A stretch of DNA of 64,000 bases, taken from positions 186,001 to 250,000 of the forward strand of contig CAWZYM010000204.1 of assembly GCA_963966185.1 (NCBI GenBank), given 5' to 3'. Below, in pieces: positions 10,582-20,946 of the stretch. The stretch's first letter is position 1. Each line of letters opens with the position of its first letter. The notes below the pieces were generated by a model. That model did not search any database and was not told the DNA's origin. It saw only the letters and a program-made list of their open reading frames with translations. A program made the translations under genes and the position numbers. The DNA is from Rhabditoides inermis. Taxonomy: Eukaryota > Nematoda > Chromadorea > Rhabditida > Rhabditidae.

Positions 10582-11318
10582 TTATCTGTTAAAAAGTACT
10601 TGCGTAAAGATATTAAGTTTGTCTTGACCCAATTCAACAAAAGCGCATGCATAAAACGTTTACAAATACTAACACAAACCTGCGCCTCTCTCCCCCCTCT
10701 CTCTCTCTCTCTCTCTAATATGGACGTATGACTTTCTGTGCTCCCGCATGAGTGTCATAAATGTACTCTACACGCACATGCACACGTGTAAAAACATTGA
10801 CACACAACTTTTCGTTCATACGTTTCACGTTATTTGTGAAACATCCATTTGATTTCTAATAAGTCTCAAGCGAATTTCGGAGAGGAAAGCTGTTCAAAAA
10901 TGTGTGCAACATGTACACGCTTAAACCGAATGTACGCTACGTGTACATCCTATTGCACAGAACATGGCTTCGCGAGGTATTGTACGACGGGGTGTACGTG
11001 TTACATACATAGCTGGCGCGCGTACAATACATAGAATTTATCGAGGCAGAAAACGCGAGAGAGTACGCTTTCGGCAGAGAGTCAGAGTTACCGGACACGA
11101 CACACACACACCCACACGCTGGCCTCTCGCCTCGCTCATAACTTTTTTCGGAAAAAAGATACAAAGATGCCCACGACCAATGATCTGTCCTACGGAACGG
11201 TGCAAATCTAACTAACATGAATTAGATCAGTTCACATTGTTGCTAACATGACCTTTAGATCTCGCTTCTTGAAAATTCTGGCGCGAGCCCTATCCTAAGC
11301 CAAAAGAGAGGGCGCTAA
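10582..11318 (+). mobile_element. Helitron-like element with truncated 3' hairpin
   Basis: The 5' end TTATCTGTTAAAAAGTACTT follows A at 10,581 and runs through the family 5' repeat (to CACAAACCTGCG near 10,683), directly followed by a (CT)n tract. The inverted inner copy of the repeat is absent. The 3' portion (10,930-11,318) matches the shared 3' block, but the terminal hairpin is half missing: GAGAGGGCG runs straight into CTAA. Directly beyond lies a plus-strand chemoreceptor exon fragment. Confidence 0.6.
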
Positions 11319-11619
11319 AGGATGTTATTAAACTACAGACGCTCCGTACTCTGAGTCTGACAATGAAGGTTCCCAAGTCAGTCTACACGCTCACTGAACC
11401 TGTAGTGCCAATCTTCTATGATGTGTCCTGCTTGTCCCCGCCAATCGTACTGATGTTCTTCAGGTAAAGCCGTTCACCCTCAAATCTCAACGTTTTTTTT
11501 TCAGTGAACCGATACGACACGAACTGCTAAACCTTTTACGAATTGCTGAACCTAAGAACACGCCTGTCAGTAGTGTGTGGACCAACTCGTCAGCATCAAA
11601 CAGAGCTTTGGCCCCGTGA
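11319..11619 (+). pseudogene. Chemoreceptor gene fragment (exons 4-5), inverted relative to the complete gene
   Basis: 11,319-11,463 encodes VIKLQTLRTLSLTMKVP and on to CLSPPIVLMFF. After a GTAAAG donor and TTTCAG acceptor, 11,505-11,619 encodes SEPIRHELLNLLRI and a TGA. It aligns with exons 4 and 5 of the receptor at 6,401-7,700. The coding match begins exactly where the Helitron-like element stops, so the element or its rearrangement removed the upstream exons. Confidence 0.75.
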
Positions 11620-12271
11620 TCTCAGAGCAAGAAGACGTCTGAACAAGCCTGCAACTGATCACCAAGTGCACCATTGCCATTCTGTCGATATCTTTTGTTT
11701 GTATTTTTTTTAGATCACTTGACCAGGTATAAGAACTTTTTTTTCATTCAACCTTACCTCTATGTTTTTTTTTTATGTTTGGACAAACGAAGAGTATACT
11801 TGAATGTAGTAGTAGGATCAAGTGAGGATCGAACATGGTGTTCGCACAAATGAAGAAACAACAAATGATAGGCTTGCTTATGGTATTATGTATGATAGTA
11901 TATTTTTGACGATTTACGATCATTCACATTTTTTACGACTTCATAAATGAATATCATTCAAAAATATGTTTTTTTCATCTCACTCAATTCGATGACATTC
12001 AGAAAAATAAGTGGTGTTATATTTCAAATCACCGGAAATACCCGTGCAGTGTCAGGTTGCACCGAGTTTTTCATTTGCGACATATTCCGTGCGGACTGCG
12101 GAAAAATGAAATTCGAAAAAAAAAACACAGCATCAGAAACTAGAAGCCTGAACCATATTTGCTACTTGCATATGTCCACGTACGCAAGCCATGTTTTTTT
12201 GTTACACCAAATGCAACTCTTCGAACACAGTTGCCAACTGTGACATTGCAATAAAAATCACAACGCACAAC
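11440..12271. repeat. Right arm of the large inverted repeat
   Basis: Inverted copy of 8,730-9,590. It ends at 12,271, where a Helitron-type 5' end (TTTTCTTTAAAAAGTACTTG) begins immediately after an A. Confidence 0.85.
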
Positions 12272-12387
12272 TCTATTTTCTTTAAAAAGTACTTGCGTAA
12301 ACAAATGAACTTTGTATTGTCCCAATGCAGCAAAAGCACATGCATAAAGCGTTTACAAATACTAACACAAACCTGCGCCTCTCCCTT

Positions 12388-12447
<60 letters not shown>

Positions 12448-12460
12448 CTCAGGCACCCTG
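12272..12460 (+). mobile_element. Helitron-like 5' end with (CT)n tract
   Basis: TTTTCTTTAAAAAGTACTTG starts the family 5' repeat, which continues through CAGCAAAAGCACATGC to AACACAAACCTGCG (12,376), followed by C-rich and (CT)n sequence to about 12,448. Its right edge abuts and truncates the transposase-like gene read from the other strand. No matching 3' end follows in this orientation. Confidence 0.6.
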
Positions 12461-14076
12461 ATGCCCGCAGCACAGACATAAGATATTGTAGTCGCCTGCT
12501 AAAAAACACTTCACCTTCTTCATCTCCGACCCCACCCTGATCTCTGTAATTCTGTTGAGCTGGTCCACCATACACGACAAGTGACTATTTATGGCATCGT
12601 AGTCCTCACCACCCTCGTACAACCCCACAATCGTCGCATTTTCCGGGCTGTTAGTACCCTCCTTCAAGACCGGCACAACGCAGAACTTGGTGGTGTCTCC
12701 TCCTTTATCGCCCAATAGGCCCAGCTGTATCTCGCCTGTCCCACTCAACAAAAGCTTATTCCTCGAATCCAAGTCAGAACAGCGCAACGACATAAAATGT
12801 TCGATGTTCTCGAGATAACAAACGAGAACATCACCCCCCTCGGTCATCACGTCCTTTCTCACAACATAAGACCAGTCCTCAACAAGCGCTTTCCGAAGAG
12901 ATAGATACTGGTGCGTGGGAGCGAACACATCGAGACCATACGCAATGAGTGACTTCTTAAGCATAGCTCTCTTGTGCTGCGTGATTCCGACATCAAGACA
13001 CATCAACAAGTCTTCGCGTGCGGTCATCTGACGTTTCTCACACACAGACCACCTAGCAGCGATAGAAGAAGCGAGTTGTTCACAACCATCATCGTCTCCT
13101 CCCAATTTCTTCACTAGCTTCACAGCTGTCTCCACGCGCGCATTTTGAGTGCGGCGACCCACGTAAAGAAACCTTTGGATAACTCTTTCTTTCTTCTTCT
13201 GCTCAGTGCTCGTCGCAAATCTCATTTTCATTTTCTCCAACTCAAACTGCTTCTCAACGTCAGCATTAGCAAGCATGACATCACATTGAAAGCGGATTTG
13301 CTTTTCGGTCGGGTTGTCAGGTAGCACACTCATGAGACCTCGCGAGAGAGCTGCGAGACCACTCAAATCAGTCTCGGCGCTTCTCAGCCAACTGATGACT
13401 TTGCTCGTCGCATCGACAGAGCAGCCTCTAACCGTCGACAGACACTTCGTGGTAGATTTCACGTGCTGCAGCGCTTCGGCGATATGAGGATCATCCTCCG
13501 TCGCAATATCGAGTTCTCCAACCAGTCTCGCATCATCATGGACATCGCGCGCGCCTTCATCGCATCCTCTACGCACGAGAGACTTGCTACGCTCGCACTC
13601 GCCATCTTCATCAACACGGTAGACGAAACGATCATCACCTCGCGCACGCACGCAGGCACTTTGCGTTTCCTCAAAACGAGGACGCTTCACAACATCGACA
13701 TCCCGCGCATCGCTGCGACGTATAATTGCACTGAACTTTTACTCGTTATGCCGTTACTATTTCACACCAATTAGTAATTTTCGTAAACGCATATACACAC
13801 TCAAATATGAACAATGCAAAGTATGACAAACACTCACCCTACTGCAGCGAGGTTGTCCCACTCCAAATGGGTGTGCGCCTTCTCGCACAGCCCATAGTGA
13901 ACGGGTAGGGCTAGCGACGCGTCCCTGAAACCGTGAATAGGTGAAATTTACTAAGTTGCATAATAAATTTACGTCACGAATAAAATTTGATTTACGAAAA
14001 CCCACTTGATCTTCTGCTTGTCTTCCGCAAAAATGGCCTTCACCGCACGGAACGATAGAGCGCCATTTTTCGACAT
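12449..14076 (-). CDS. Transposase-like or mobile-element-associated protein, C-terminally truncated
   Basis: Three minus-strand exons join in phase: 14,006-14,076 (MSKNGALSFRAVKAIFAEDK), 13,838-13,924 (DASLALPVHYGLCEKAHTHL) and 12,449-13,730, giving about 479 codons, the last exon being a single 427-codon stretch. Near the end are LLGDKGGDTTKFC and, about 70 residues on, VKCFLAGDYNILCLCCGHQG. A GDxGG..TK block followed by a GD block and a small-residue/cysteine stretch resembles uncharacterised element-associated proteins with a possible RNase-H-like fold; that is recollection, not a search result. The protein ends abruptly where the (CT)n tract of a Helitron end begins, so the true C-terminus is lost. 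A possible upstream exon (14,145-14,237, with CILCKERATC, zinc-knuckle-like) could not be joined in phase. Confidence 0.5.
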
Positions 14077-14381
14077 ATCAAAACACCAATAAAAACTTGT
14101 ATTAGCAAAATTATGTTTCGAAATAAATATAAAATGCTACTCACAATACACGTAGCGCGCTCCTTGCATAATATGCACTTGGTCTGCTCCGAGAGTCGAG
14201 GTGGCGGCAGCGGCTTGCCTGAGCCCCCCTTCCCCATCTCAAATTTCAGAATCAAAACTGAGCAACTTTAATAGTAAAAAAACAAAAACAAAAACAAAAA
14301 AAAACAAATCTCTTTTGATTTTTCTGTGATCCACGGGCGGTCCAAAAATACAGTATTCTCGCCTTTCCTGGCAGGCTAATC

Positions 14382-14932
14382 TAGGGACCACAACGTGAGG
14401 TGTAGAGTTTGTGTCGAAATCATGTAACATTTTCTGACTGGACGCGTTACTTGTTCTAATTAGCGTAGAACGATTCGTCATGCCGCGCTGATTCCAACGG
14501 TATTCGATTTTTGGGAAAACGTGCCCCGTAAAGTAGTGAAAATCGATAAAGAGTTATATGGTGACGTCATATTTCTTTGATCTAGCCGCCTTTGCCCAAA
14601 ATGAGTAATGAAAAATAATATCACAAGATACGTATTTCATCAAATATTGATTGATTACAATCAAACAAAGCGTATAGCTACTCTAAAAACAAAAATACTC
14701 ATAATTTCACTATTGATGACGTCATCAGTACTTTGATCTAGCCGCCCTCTGTCGCACTTTCCCTGTGTGAGCGCGCTCTCGGATGCGCGCGCGCCGCGCG
14801 GAATTAGAGCGCAATGTGAACGATGAACCTTATGAACATTATATATTTTTGAAATCAGCTTAAAACGAATTACATAATTATATCATTTGCTATACCACAT
14901 CCAAACATCTGAAAATCTCATTGTGGTCCCTA
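14382..14932. mobile_element. hAT-like MITE with 8-bp target duplication
   Basis: The ends TAGGGACCACAA and TTGTGGTCCCTA are perfect 12-bp inverted repeats. They are flanked by identical 8-bp direct repeats GGCTAATC (14,374-14,381 and 14,933-14,940). An 8-bp duplication and TAGGG-type termini are the signature of the hAT superfamily. The 551-bp element has no transposase frame, so it is non-autonomous. The interior contains two GATCTAGCCGCC boxes (near 14,580 and 14,733). Confidence 0.85.
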
Positions 14933-14940
14933 GGCTAATC

Positions 14941-15795
14941 CGTTGAAAACCCTTTCTATTGAAGTGGGCGGGGTTACAAGACGTCCGCGCTGAGAACTTG
15001 TACGCTTGTCGCGTCTGTTTTGTATTTCCACTGTTTTCGTATCGTGAATTGCCGTGCTAGCCAATAGAGGACTGACCTAAGGCTCTCGAGTACAAATCGC
15101 TAGCTGCTTACAAGAGATTCATTAATTAATGCAATGAATTTGGATCAAATGACGTCACAGACTTCTGACTAGAGGACTAGAGGCTCACGAAAGTTGTGAG
15201 GGTGGTCGTCACTCCACCGTGACTAGCGGTACATCATTGGCCGCCGAGAGGATTTGCAAATGAATTCGAATGTTGCTTTTGAAATCATTTATGTATGCAC
15301 ATACGTATCATATAAAATAGACTTCATTAGATTCTGAGCCACTGAAACCTCGGTCATGAATTGTTTTTGCAGAGCCGAGTGCGTTAAACTGATCTTCCTT
15401 ATTATATTATGTTAATTCAACTTTTATGGCATTCGGAAGAATACACAATACATCATAATTGGTGATGATAAAATTTTATTTTAATGAAATTCATCGTGTC
15501 CGCATAAATATATATGCCAGAGCGGTGTCTGAAGGAGCCAAAACATCACACAAAACCGTCTGTATTCAGAGCACGTTTAAATAAACGTTCAAATAAATCA
15601 AAATGAACGCTAAATGAACAGATGAAAGATATGATTTGAAAGTTATATATTTGACATGAGACAGACGAAGTATGGTTGAAACACAGCGGCACGGCCCGGC
15701 CGTAGTGTCACTCTTTTGTTCACTGACCGGTGAAGACGCACGCTGCGCATCAGTTCCGCGTCGCTGATGGCCTAAACTATTTAGCAAAACTTGTG
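14941..15795. other. Intergenic, no gene recognised
   Basis: AT-rich spacer with no convincing exon, splice pair or terminal repeat. Short open frames look like chance. Confidence 0.5.
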
Positions 15796-15867
15796 GCAAT
15801 GAACGGAATCGAACCTGCGATAACAGATCACTGGCCGCGCTCGCTAACCACTACACTATGAGACCGT
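15796..15867 (-). repeat. tRNA-like sequence
   Basis: The minus strand reads GGTCTCATAGTGTAGTGG (A box) and CAGGTTCGATTCCG (B box) with plausible tRNA spacing. The 5' GGTCTCA does not pair with the 3' end (TTCATTGCCA), so this is more likely a tRNA-derived repeat or a decayed tRNA gene. Confidence 0.5.
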
Positions 15868-16164
15868 GTTCGTAGCCTCTCAGAAATTGACAATGATGAT
15901 GAGCTTATTTTTCTTTAACATGGGAGACGCGTTGCGTGTGCGTCGCGTGCGTCTACTGTCACGCAAATCAGTGAACGCGCGCCGGGCCGTGAGCGGATAG
16001 GAAATTAATCTTGTGGAAGTCGAAGTGGGAAATAATATTTCGTTTCGTGTTCGTGTCAAGTTTTTCATTAAACAGATTGTACAACCTGCAAACACGTACT
16101 ATAGGTATCTAGTACAGAGTGCAAAGCAGCCTGCCATGTAAACTTGGTGACAAACAAGAACGTC

Positions 16165-16392
16165 TTCTTGTTTCGATATCACGTGCACCATGCTCTGGTC
16201 GATGTCGGTGAGTTGGTCCAAACACAATTGACGTCTGTGGTCTTGCGAAAACGGTTCAGTAGCTACATATCGGTTCACTGAAAAACCTGAAGTACATCAA
16301 TACGATAATACGAAAGGCGAGGACAAGCAGGAAAAGTCGACGGCGATAGGAATTATAGGAGAAGGGTCTGTGAGTTTTTCAACAGGTGCCAA
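16165..16392 (-). pseudogene. Decayed chemoreceptor tail
   Basis: Recognisable remains of exons 4-5 of the chemoreceptor (compare 6,401-6,600): the sequences around GTCTTCTTG, GAGTTGGTCCAA, TATCGGTTCACTGAAAAA and GAGGACAAGCAGGAAAAGTC. Deletions remove part of the intron and exon 5. The segment continues into CAACAGGTGCCAA, which is cut at 16,392 by a Helitron 3' end. Confidence 0.6.
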
Positions 16393-17540
16393 TTAGAGAG
16401 GGCGCGCAGCGCCCTCTCTTTTGGCTTAGGATAGGGCTCGCGCCAGAATTTTCAAGAAGCTATATCCAAAAATCATGTTAGCAGGAATGTGAACTCATCC
16501 AATTCATGTTAGTTAGATTCGCACGGTTCCGTAGGCCAGATCACTAATTGATGGCATCTTTGTATCTTTTCTCTGAAAGAAGTTATGAGCGTTCTCGCGC
16601 ACCCATGAGGTGAGAGGCCAGCGTGTGGGTGGGTGGGTGGGTGGGTGGAAGTCGTGTCCGGTAACGCTGACTCTCTGCCGAAAGCGTACTCTCTCGCGTT
16701 TTCTGCCCGTGTTCTCCAACTATAGCACTTTGAGTGTAGTTCGCCCTGCCGCCGCCAGCGTCTAATTCGCGCCGGGTTTGCGTTGTTTTGGGTCCGCCAA
16801 CTATAACCAGGAGAAAGAGCGCAGAACGGCCGAGAGTTTGTGTTAAACGCTGATAGAAGAGCAGAAAATATAAAGAGACAGAGAGAGAAGGGCAGAATGT
16901 GAGAGAGTGAGAGAGAGAAGGCACAGTGAAAGAGAGAGAAGGGACGAAGAGAAGGAGAGAGCAGAGTGAGTGAGAGATAGTAGTTTTTGATAAAATCCAT
17001 ATGAATAGTCATAATTCAGCACATATTCAAAATTTCTATGAAATTTAACAAAAGGACATATATTTTCTTTAAAAAGTACTTGCGTAAACAAATGAACTTT
17101 GTCTTGTCCCAATGCAGCAATTAATCAATCATTCCATCATCTTCCCTTGCCCACGAGTGGTCGGTAACCCCAGTTTATTTTCCCCCGTCGCACCCGCCAA
17201 GCCCGGTCTACGTGGAGAATCACAGGATCAACGGTACCCGCTACTTGTTCGTTGCTGGCTTTGGAATTTGAGGAATCCTCGGAACACGGAGTTGAACCCG
17301 CCGAGTACACATTCTACAATGGCTGTCGCGACGTCGACCTAAGCGTGAGACCAAGGACACCACCCCTCCTACAAGTCGGATGCCGACAAGAAGGAACCAC
17401 CGACAGATACTTCACGCAGACTAAACCCTTTGTGTTTCACCTCCGTTGTTGTACTCTTGATATCGGCAGTAAATCAATTCAATTCAATGCAGCAAAAGCA
17501 CATGCATAAAGCGTTTACAAATACTAACACAAACCTGCGC
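16393..17540 (-). mobile_element. Helitron-like element, minus orientation, 5' end lost
   Basis: Read on the minus strand, the 3' end is AGAGGGCGCTGCGCGCCCTCT then CTAA (16,396-16,393), next to T, followed inside by the shared 3' block up to about 16,800. The inner inverted copy of the 5' repeat lies at 17,026-17,537, split by a 375-bp insertion. The terminal 5' copy is missing: unit A of the BEN duplication starts instead at about 17,560. (GTGG)n and GA-rich stretches occur inside. Confidence 0.6.
17121..17495 (+). mobile_element. Retroposed insertion with 11-bp target duplication
   Basis: Direct repeats CAATGCAGCAA flank the insert (17,110-17,120 and 17,485-17,495). The uninterrupted sequence, CCCAATGCAGCAAAAGCAC, is present in the related repeat at 12,320. 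The insert ends in an ATCAATTCAATT-type tail. These features fit target-primed retrotransposition of a LINE 3' end or SINE. Its interior carries short open frames but no family motif I can name. Confidence 0.75.
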
Positions 17541-17649
17541 ATAACGGACAGTAGACAACGGACAGTATTTCGAAGAGACTTTCAGTGGCCGCTACCGTAA
17601 CGTTGAGATAGTGAAATGAATGGATCCGTTATTCTGTTTTCTTTTTCAG

Positions 17650-19960
17650 GTACACGGAGATGTTGGCGTTCAAGCTGTTCGAAGACACGCTGGATAGGAT
17701 GTTCAGGGATCAGGTGGGTTGTGGGTTCGGTTCGGTGTAATGCTTGTGTTCACTGTATTCTGTGTGATTAGCGGAAACGTTGCATTATCATGATTCTGTA
17801 TTGTACCGTATTCCTAGCATATCTCTTACCTAGTAATGATTTGGTTGCGAAAGTACCGTTCAATTCCTTCAAAATTCTTTCGAAACGTCTTCTTTTGCGA
17901 TGTTTTGAGGGCAGTAGGCAGTTTCGAAGATACGAAATGAGTCTTCAACCAATTGTGTTGCAGGACACGGCGAAGAAGGACTGGCTGCGTCGCGCGGTCG
18001 ACTCGCGCTATCCGATGGCGGACAAGGAGAGGCGCGAGGTGCGGTGAAAGGTGTGCGCCGGAGCCACCAACAAGAACAGACACAAGACGGTCGGCAACGA
18101 CGGAGAGCGTGAGTGGAGAGAGAGGGAGGGAGGGAGGGAGGGAGGGAGGGAGGGAGGGAGAGAGAGAGAGAGGAAAGAAATGACCTTGTCACATTTTCAG
18201 AGGTGCGCTTCCCGTACCTGAACGAGGAGTTTGAGAAGGCGTGCTACAAGGAGGCCGGCAACAACTACACTCTGTATGCTGAGATGATGGGAAAGGCGCT
18301 GTTTGAAGGATCGCTCGGCATCTACTTCAAGGTACGCCAGCCGGTTACTCTAGGTTACTGTAGTTATAATAATCTTTGTCTGTTGTATGTATGTTGTATG
18401 AAAGCTCTAATCTGACGGTTACGGTAGTTGACGTGGTCGTTGCAGGACCAGGACCCGCGCAAGAAGATCTTCCTGCACGACATGATCGACACTCGCTACC
18501 CGACGCACGAGAAGGGACAGCACGTGGCCAAGTGGAAGAGCTGCACCTCGGCCATCAACAAGCTCCGCCCCGACTCGGGACCCACGCGTGAGTGCGGGGG
18601 GGGTACTGTAGCCAGGGGTACTGTAATAGTAATGTAGTAAGAGGTATAAGCGAGCTCCGCCCCGACTCGGACCCACGCGTGAGTGGGCAGGGGGTACTGT
18701 AGATAGGAGTACGGTAGAAAGAGGTATAGACAGCTCCGCCTCGACTCGGGCGTGAGTCGGCAGGGGGGAAGGGTACTGTAGATCTGTAGAGAGGGTACTG
18801 TAGATCAAATAGTTTTATACGAGAAAATCACGTTTCGAGGTCGATGAGTGAGGGGAGGAGAAGGAAGAGGAGGAGGAGAACGAAAAGGAACAGCTCAAAA
18901 CTCACTTCTCGTTTCAGTTCCCGCGATCAGCTACGAGGTGCGCGCGCCGTCTTCCTCCGTGGCCTCGTCGGCCGCGTCCACTCCCCGTCCCGCTGCCCCC
19001 GCCAAGGCGGCCAGTGTCAAGGAGGAGGTGGTCCCAGTCAAGGAGGAGATGACGCGGAGGGCCGGCAAGGTCAGTGGGCGACTCTGTGTCTTTGTGTCTC
19101 TCTCTCTCTCTCTTCTTCCCTCTTCTTCCCTCTCTCCCTCCCCCCTCTCTCATTCCCCCCGTTGCAGCGCACCCTGGAGGAGCCGGAGGAGGCATCGCCC
19201 GCGCCCGTGGTCCGGGAGCGTTCCACTCGCACGAGTCTCGCCGCAGCCGCTGCCCAGGCCACTCCCAGCACATCGACAGCCGGCGGGGGAGGAGGAGGAG
19301 GAGCACCGCCAGCCAAGAGGAAGGGTGAGTGGGGGGAGAGGGAGAGAGAGAGAGGGAGAGAAGAGGGAGGGAGGGAGGAGAGAGAGAGGGAGGGAGAGGG
19401 GGAAGAGACTACTGTGGGCTGTCACAATTCCTCGATTCGCAACAAAAGTAGTAAACACCTGGCATTAGTCTGAATACACAGCACAGACAGACATGTGGTG
19501 TAGTTAGCAGGGGATAGTTATGATGATAGATGATTTTTTGAAAACGATGTTTTCAGGCGGCGTTCCGGCGATGCGTTTCATCGACGAAGCGACCGAGTCG
19601 GCCATCTTCGACAAGTGCGAAAACAACGTGATGGTGTACGCGCGCAACCTCGGCAAGGTGCTCTTCAAGGACTCACTCAATCTATACCTCAAGGTACGCC
19701 CACGCTTGTGTCGTTATTGATTAGTTCCTTTGATCCTCTCTTGTTTGTTATTTGTTTGTCGATTTAGTTCGTGCAGGGTATTGGTGTGGAAATTGGATCT
19801 TTGATTATTGTTTTGCTTGTAGGACCAAGAGCCGGACCGGCGGGAGTTCCTGCACGAGATAGTCGACTACCGCTTCCCGACCAACTCGCCCCTCAAAACG
19901 AAGCAGAAGTGGAAGAACTGCTCTGCTGCCATCAACCGGAACCGGCCCGATCAGAAGTAG
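17650..19960 (+). pseudogene. BEN-domain gene, copy A (last eight exons, 5' half missing)
   Basis: Exons at 17,650-17,713, 17,964-18,108, 18,201-18,331, 18,446-18,587, 18,918-19,069, 19,168-19,324, 19,557-19,693 and 19,823-19,960 match exons 10-17 of the gene at 48,203-53,239 with the same phases. They encode part of BEN2, all of BEN3, the Ser/Ala/Pro linker (APSSSVASSAASTPRP) and BEN4, ending in TAG. The linker exons carry in-frame length differences from copy B. The second exon has an in-frame TGA (18,045-18,047) at the tryptophan of the BEN W-K motif, also present in copy B. Nothing corresponding to exons 1-9 exists upstream, where a Helitron-like element ends. Confidence 0.8.
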
Positions 19961-20158
19961 ATCCGGTACTCGACTATATTTGATTGTTTCTATTTCATTT
20001 CACACTTTGCACAATGATGATCCAGTGATGTCTCTAGCACTCCCTCTTGCTTTACACTGTAATACAGAAAGAAGAAGACACCCCGTGCCTCTCTCTATGC
20101 ACCCATGCATTGCACTCCTCTCTCTCGTCTCTCTTTAGCTAATTGTTGCGTCACTATA

Positions 20159-20623
20159 TAGTCGAATTGGATCCTATATGCCATCCGTGACATTTCACAT
20201 GTTGTGCAGTTTTGTGCGACACAACATGCATGTCATCAAATATCCAAAACGCTTCCATGAGTAGGAATCGAACCCATGGACAGGTCGCGGCGATTGTGCG
20301 CTAGCGGCGCGCATTACCACTGCGCCATAGAGGAAGTGGTTAAGAGATCGAAGAGAGAGCCCATCTAGCTCCACTGGCCTCTTCAGTGTACAATGATGAG
20401 AGATAACGAGCAAACATATCTGCGAAATTCAATGACCTCTGTGTATGAGCCTCATTGGCGCAGTGGTAGAGCGCGCCGCCAGCGCGCAATCGTTGCGAGC
20501 TGCCCACGGGTTCGATTCCCTCTCACAAAGCGTTTTGGATATTTGAAGACATTCACGTTGTGTTGCACGAAACTGCACAACATGTGAAATGTCACGGATG
20601 GTATATAGGATCCAATCCGACTA
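20159..20623. mobile_element. 465-bp inverted-repeat MITE with TA target duplication and tRNA-like inner arms
   Basis: The arms TAGTCGAATTGGATCCTATA and its inverse pair over about 180 bp. TA flanks each end (20,157-20,158; 20,624-20,625). The uninterrupted target TCACTATACACAAG exists at the same place after the other BEN tails (near 33,905 and 53,440), proving insertion. Each inner arm holds a tRNA-like sequence: plus strand from 20,450 (TTGGCGCAGTGGTAGAGCGC, then GGGTTCGATTCCC) and minus strand 20,250-20,335 (ATGGCGCAGTGGTAATGCGC). Two convergent tRNA-derived units make a hairpin-like element. A TA duplication suggests Tc1/mariner-type mobilisation. Confidence 0.85.
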
Positions 20624-20946
20624 TACACAAGTGTTATGTTTTTGGTCATAATTCTGTTTATACGATTTTGGTATACGCGTTTTTTCGAGGTGTTGTAAAC
20701 GCAGCCGAGTTTGCGAGTTGATTTTATGATAAACTGATTTGTGTTCTATCTTGTTGTGATGTGCAGTATTAACATCTAAAGCTAAACAATCAAACTTGGA
20801 TGTGCGAAACAGTGATTCGGGCTACGGGTAACTGTGAGACATCGGGTGAAAGGAGACGATGGGATCAAGTCGATGACGGTCCCTTCCATTTCGGCGAGCA
20901 TGTGAATATCCCAAAAAAAAAAATTCAGCATTTGTTGAAATATAAG

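Noticed and set aside
15796..15867. Functional tRNA gene on the minus strand
   Set aside because: The 5' GGTCTCA has no complementary 3' partner, so the acceptor stem cannot form.
18914..19473. Long alternative frames on both strands across the BEN linker exons
   Set aside because: GC-rich Ala/Ser/Pro codons keep several frames open; only the frame joining the BEN3 and BEN4 exons in phase is supported.
20250..20530. Functional tRNA genes
   Set aside because: A and B boxes are good, but acceptor arms do not pair and the two units are arms of a transposable inverted repeat.
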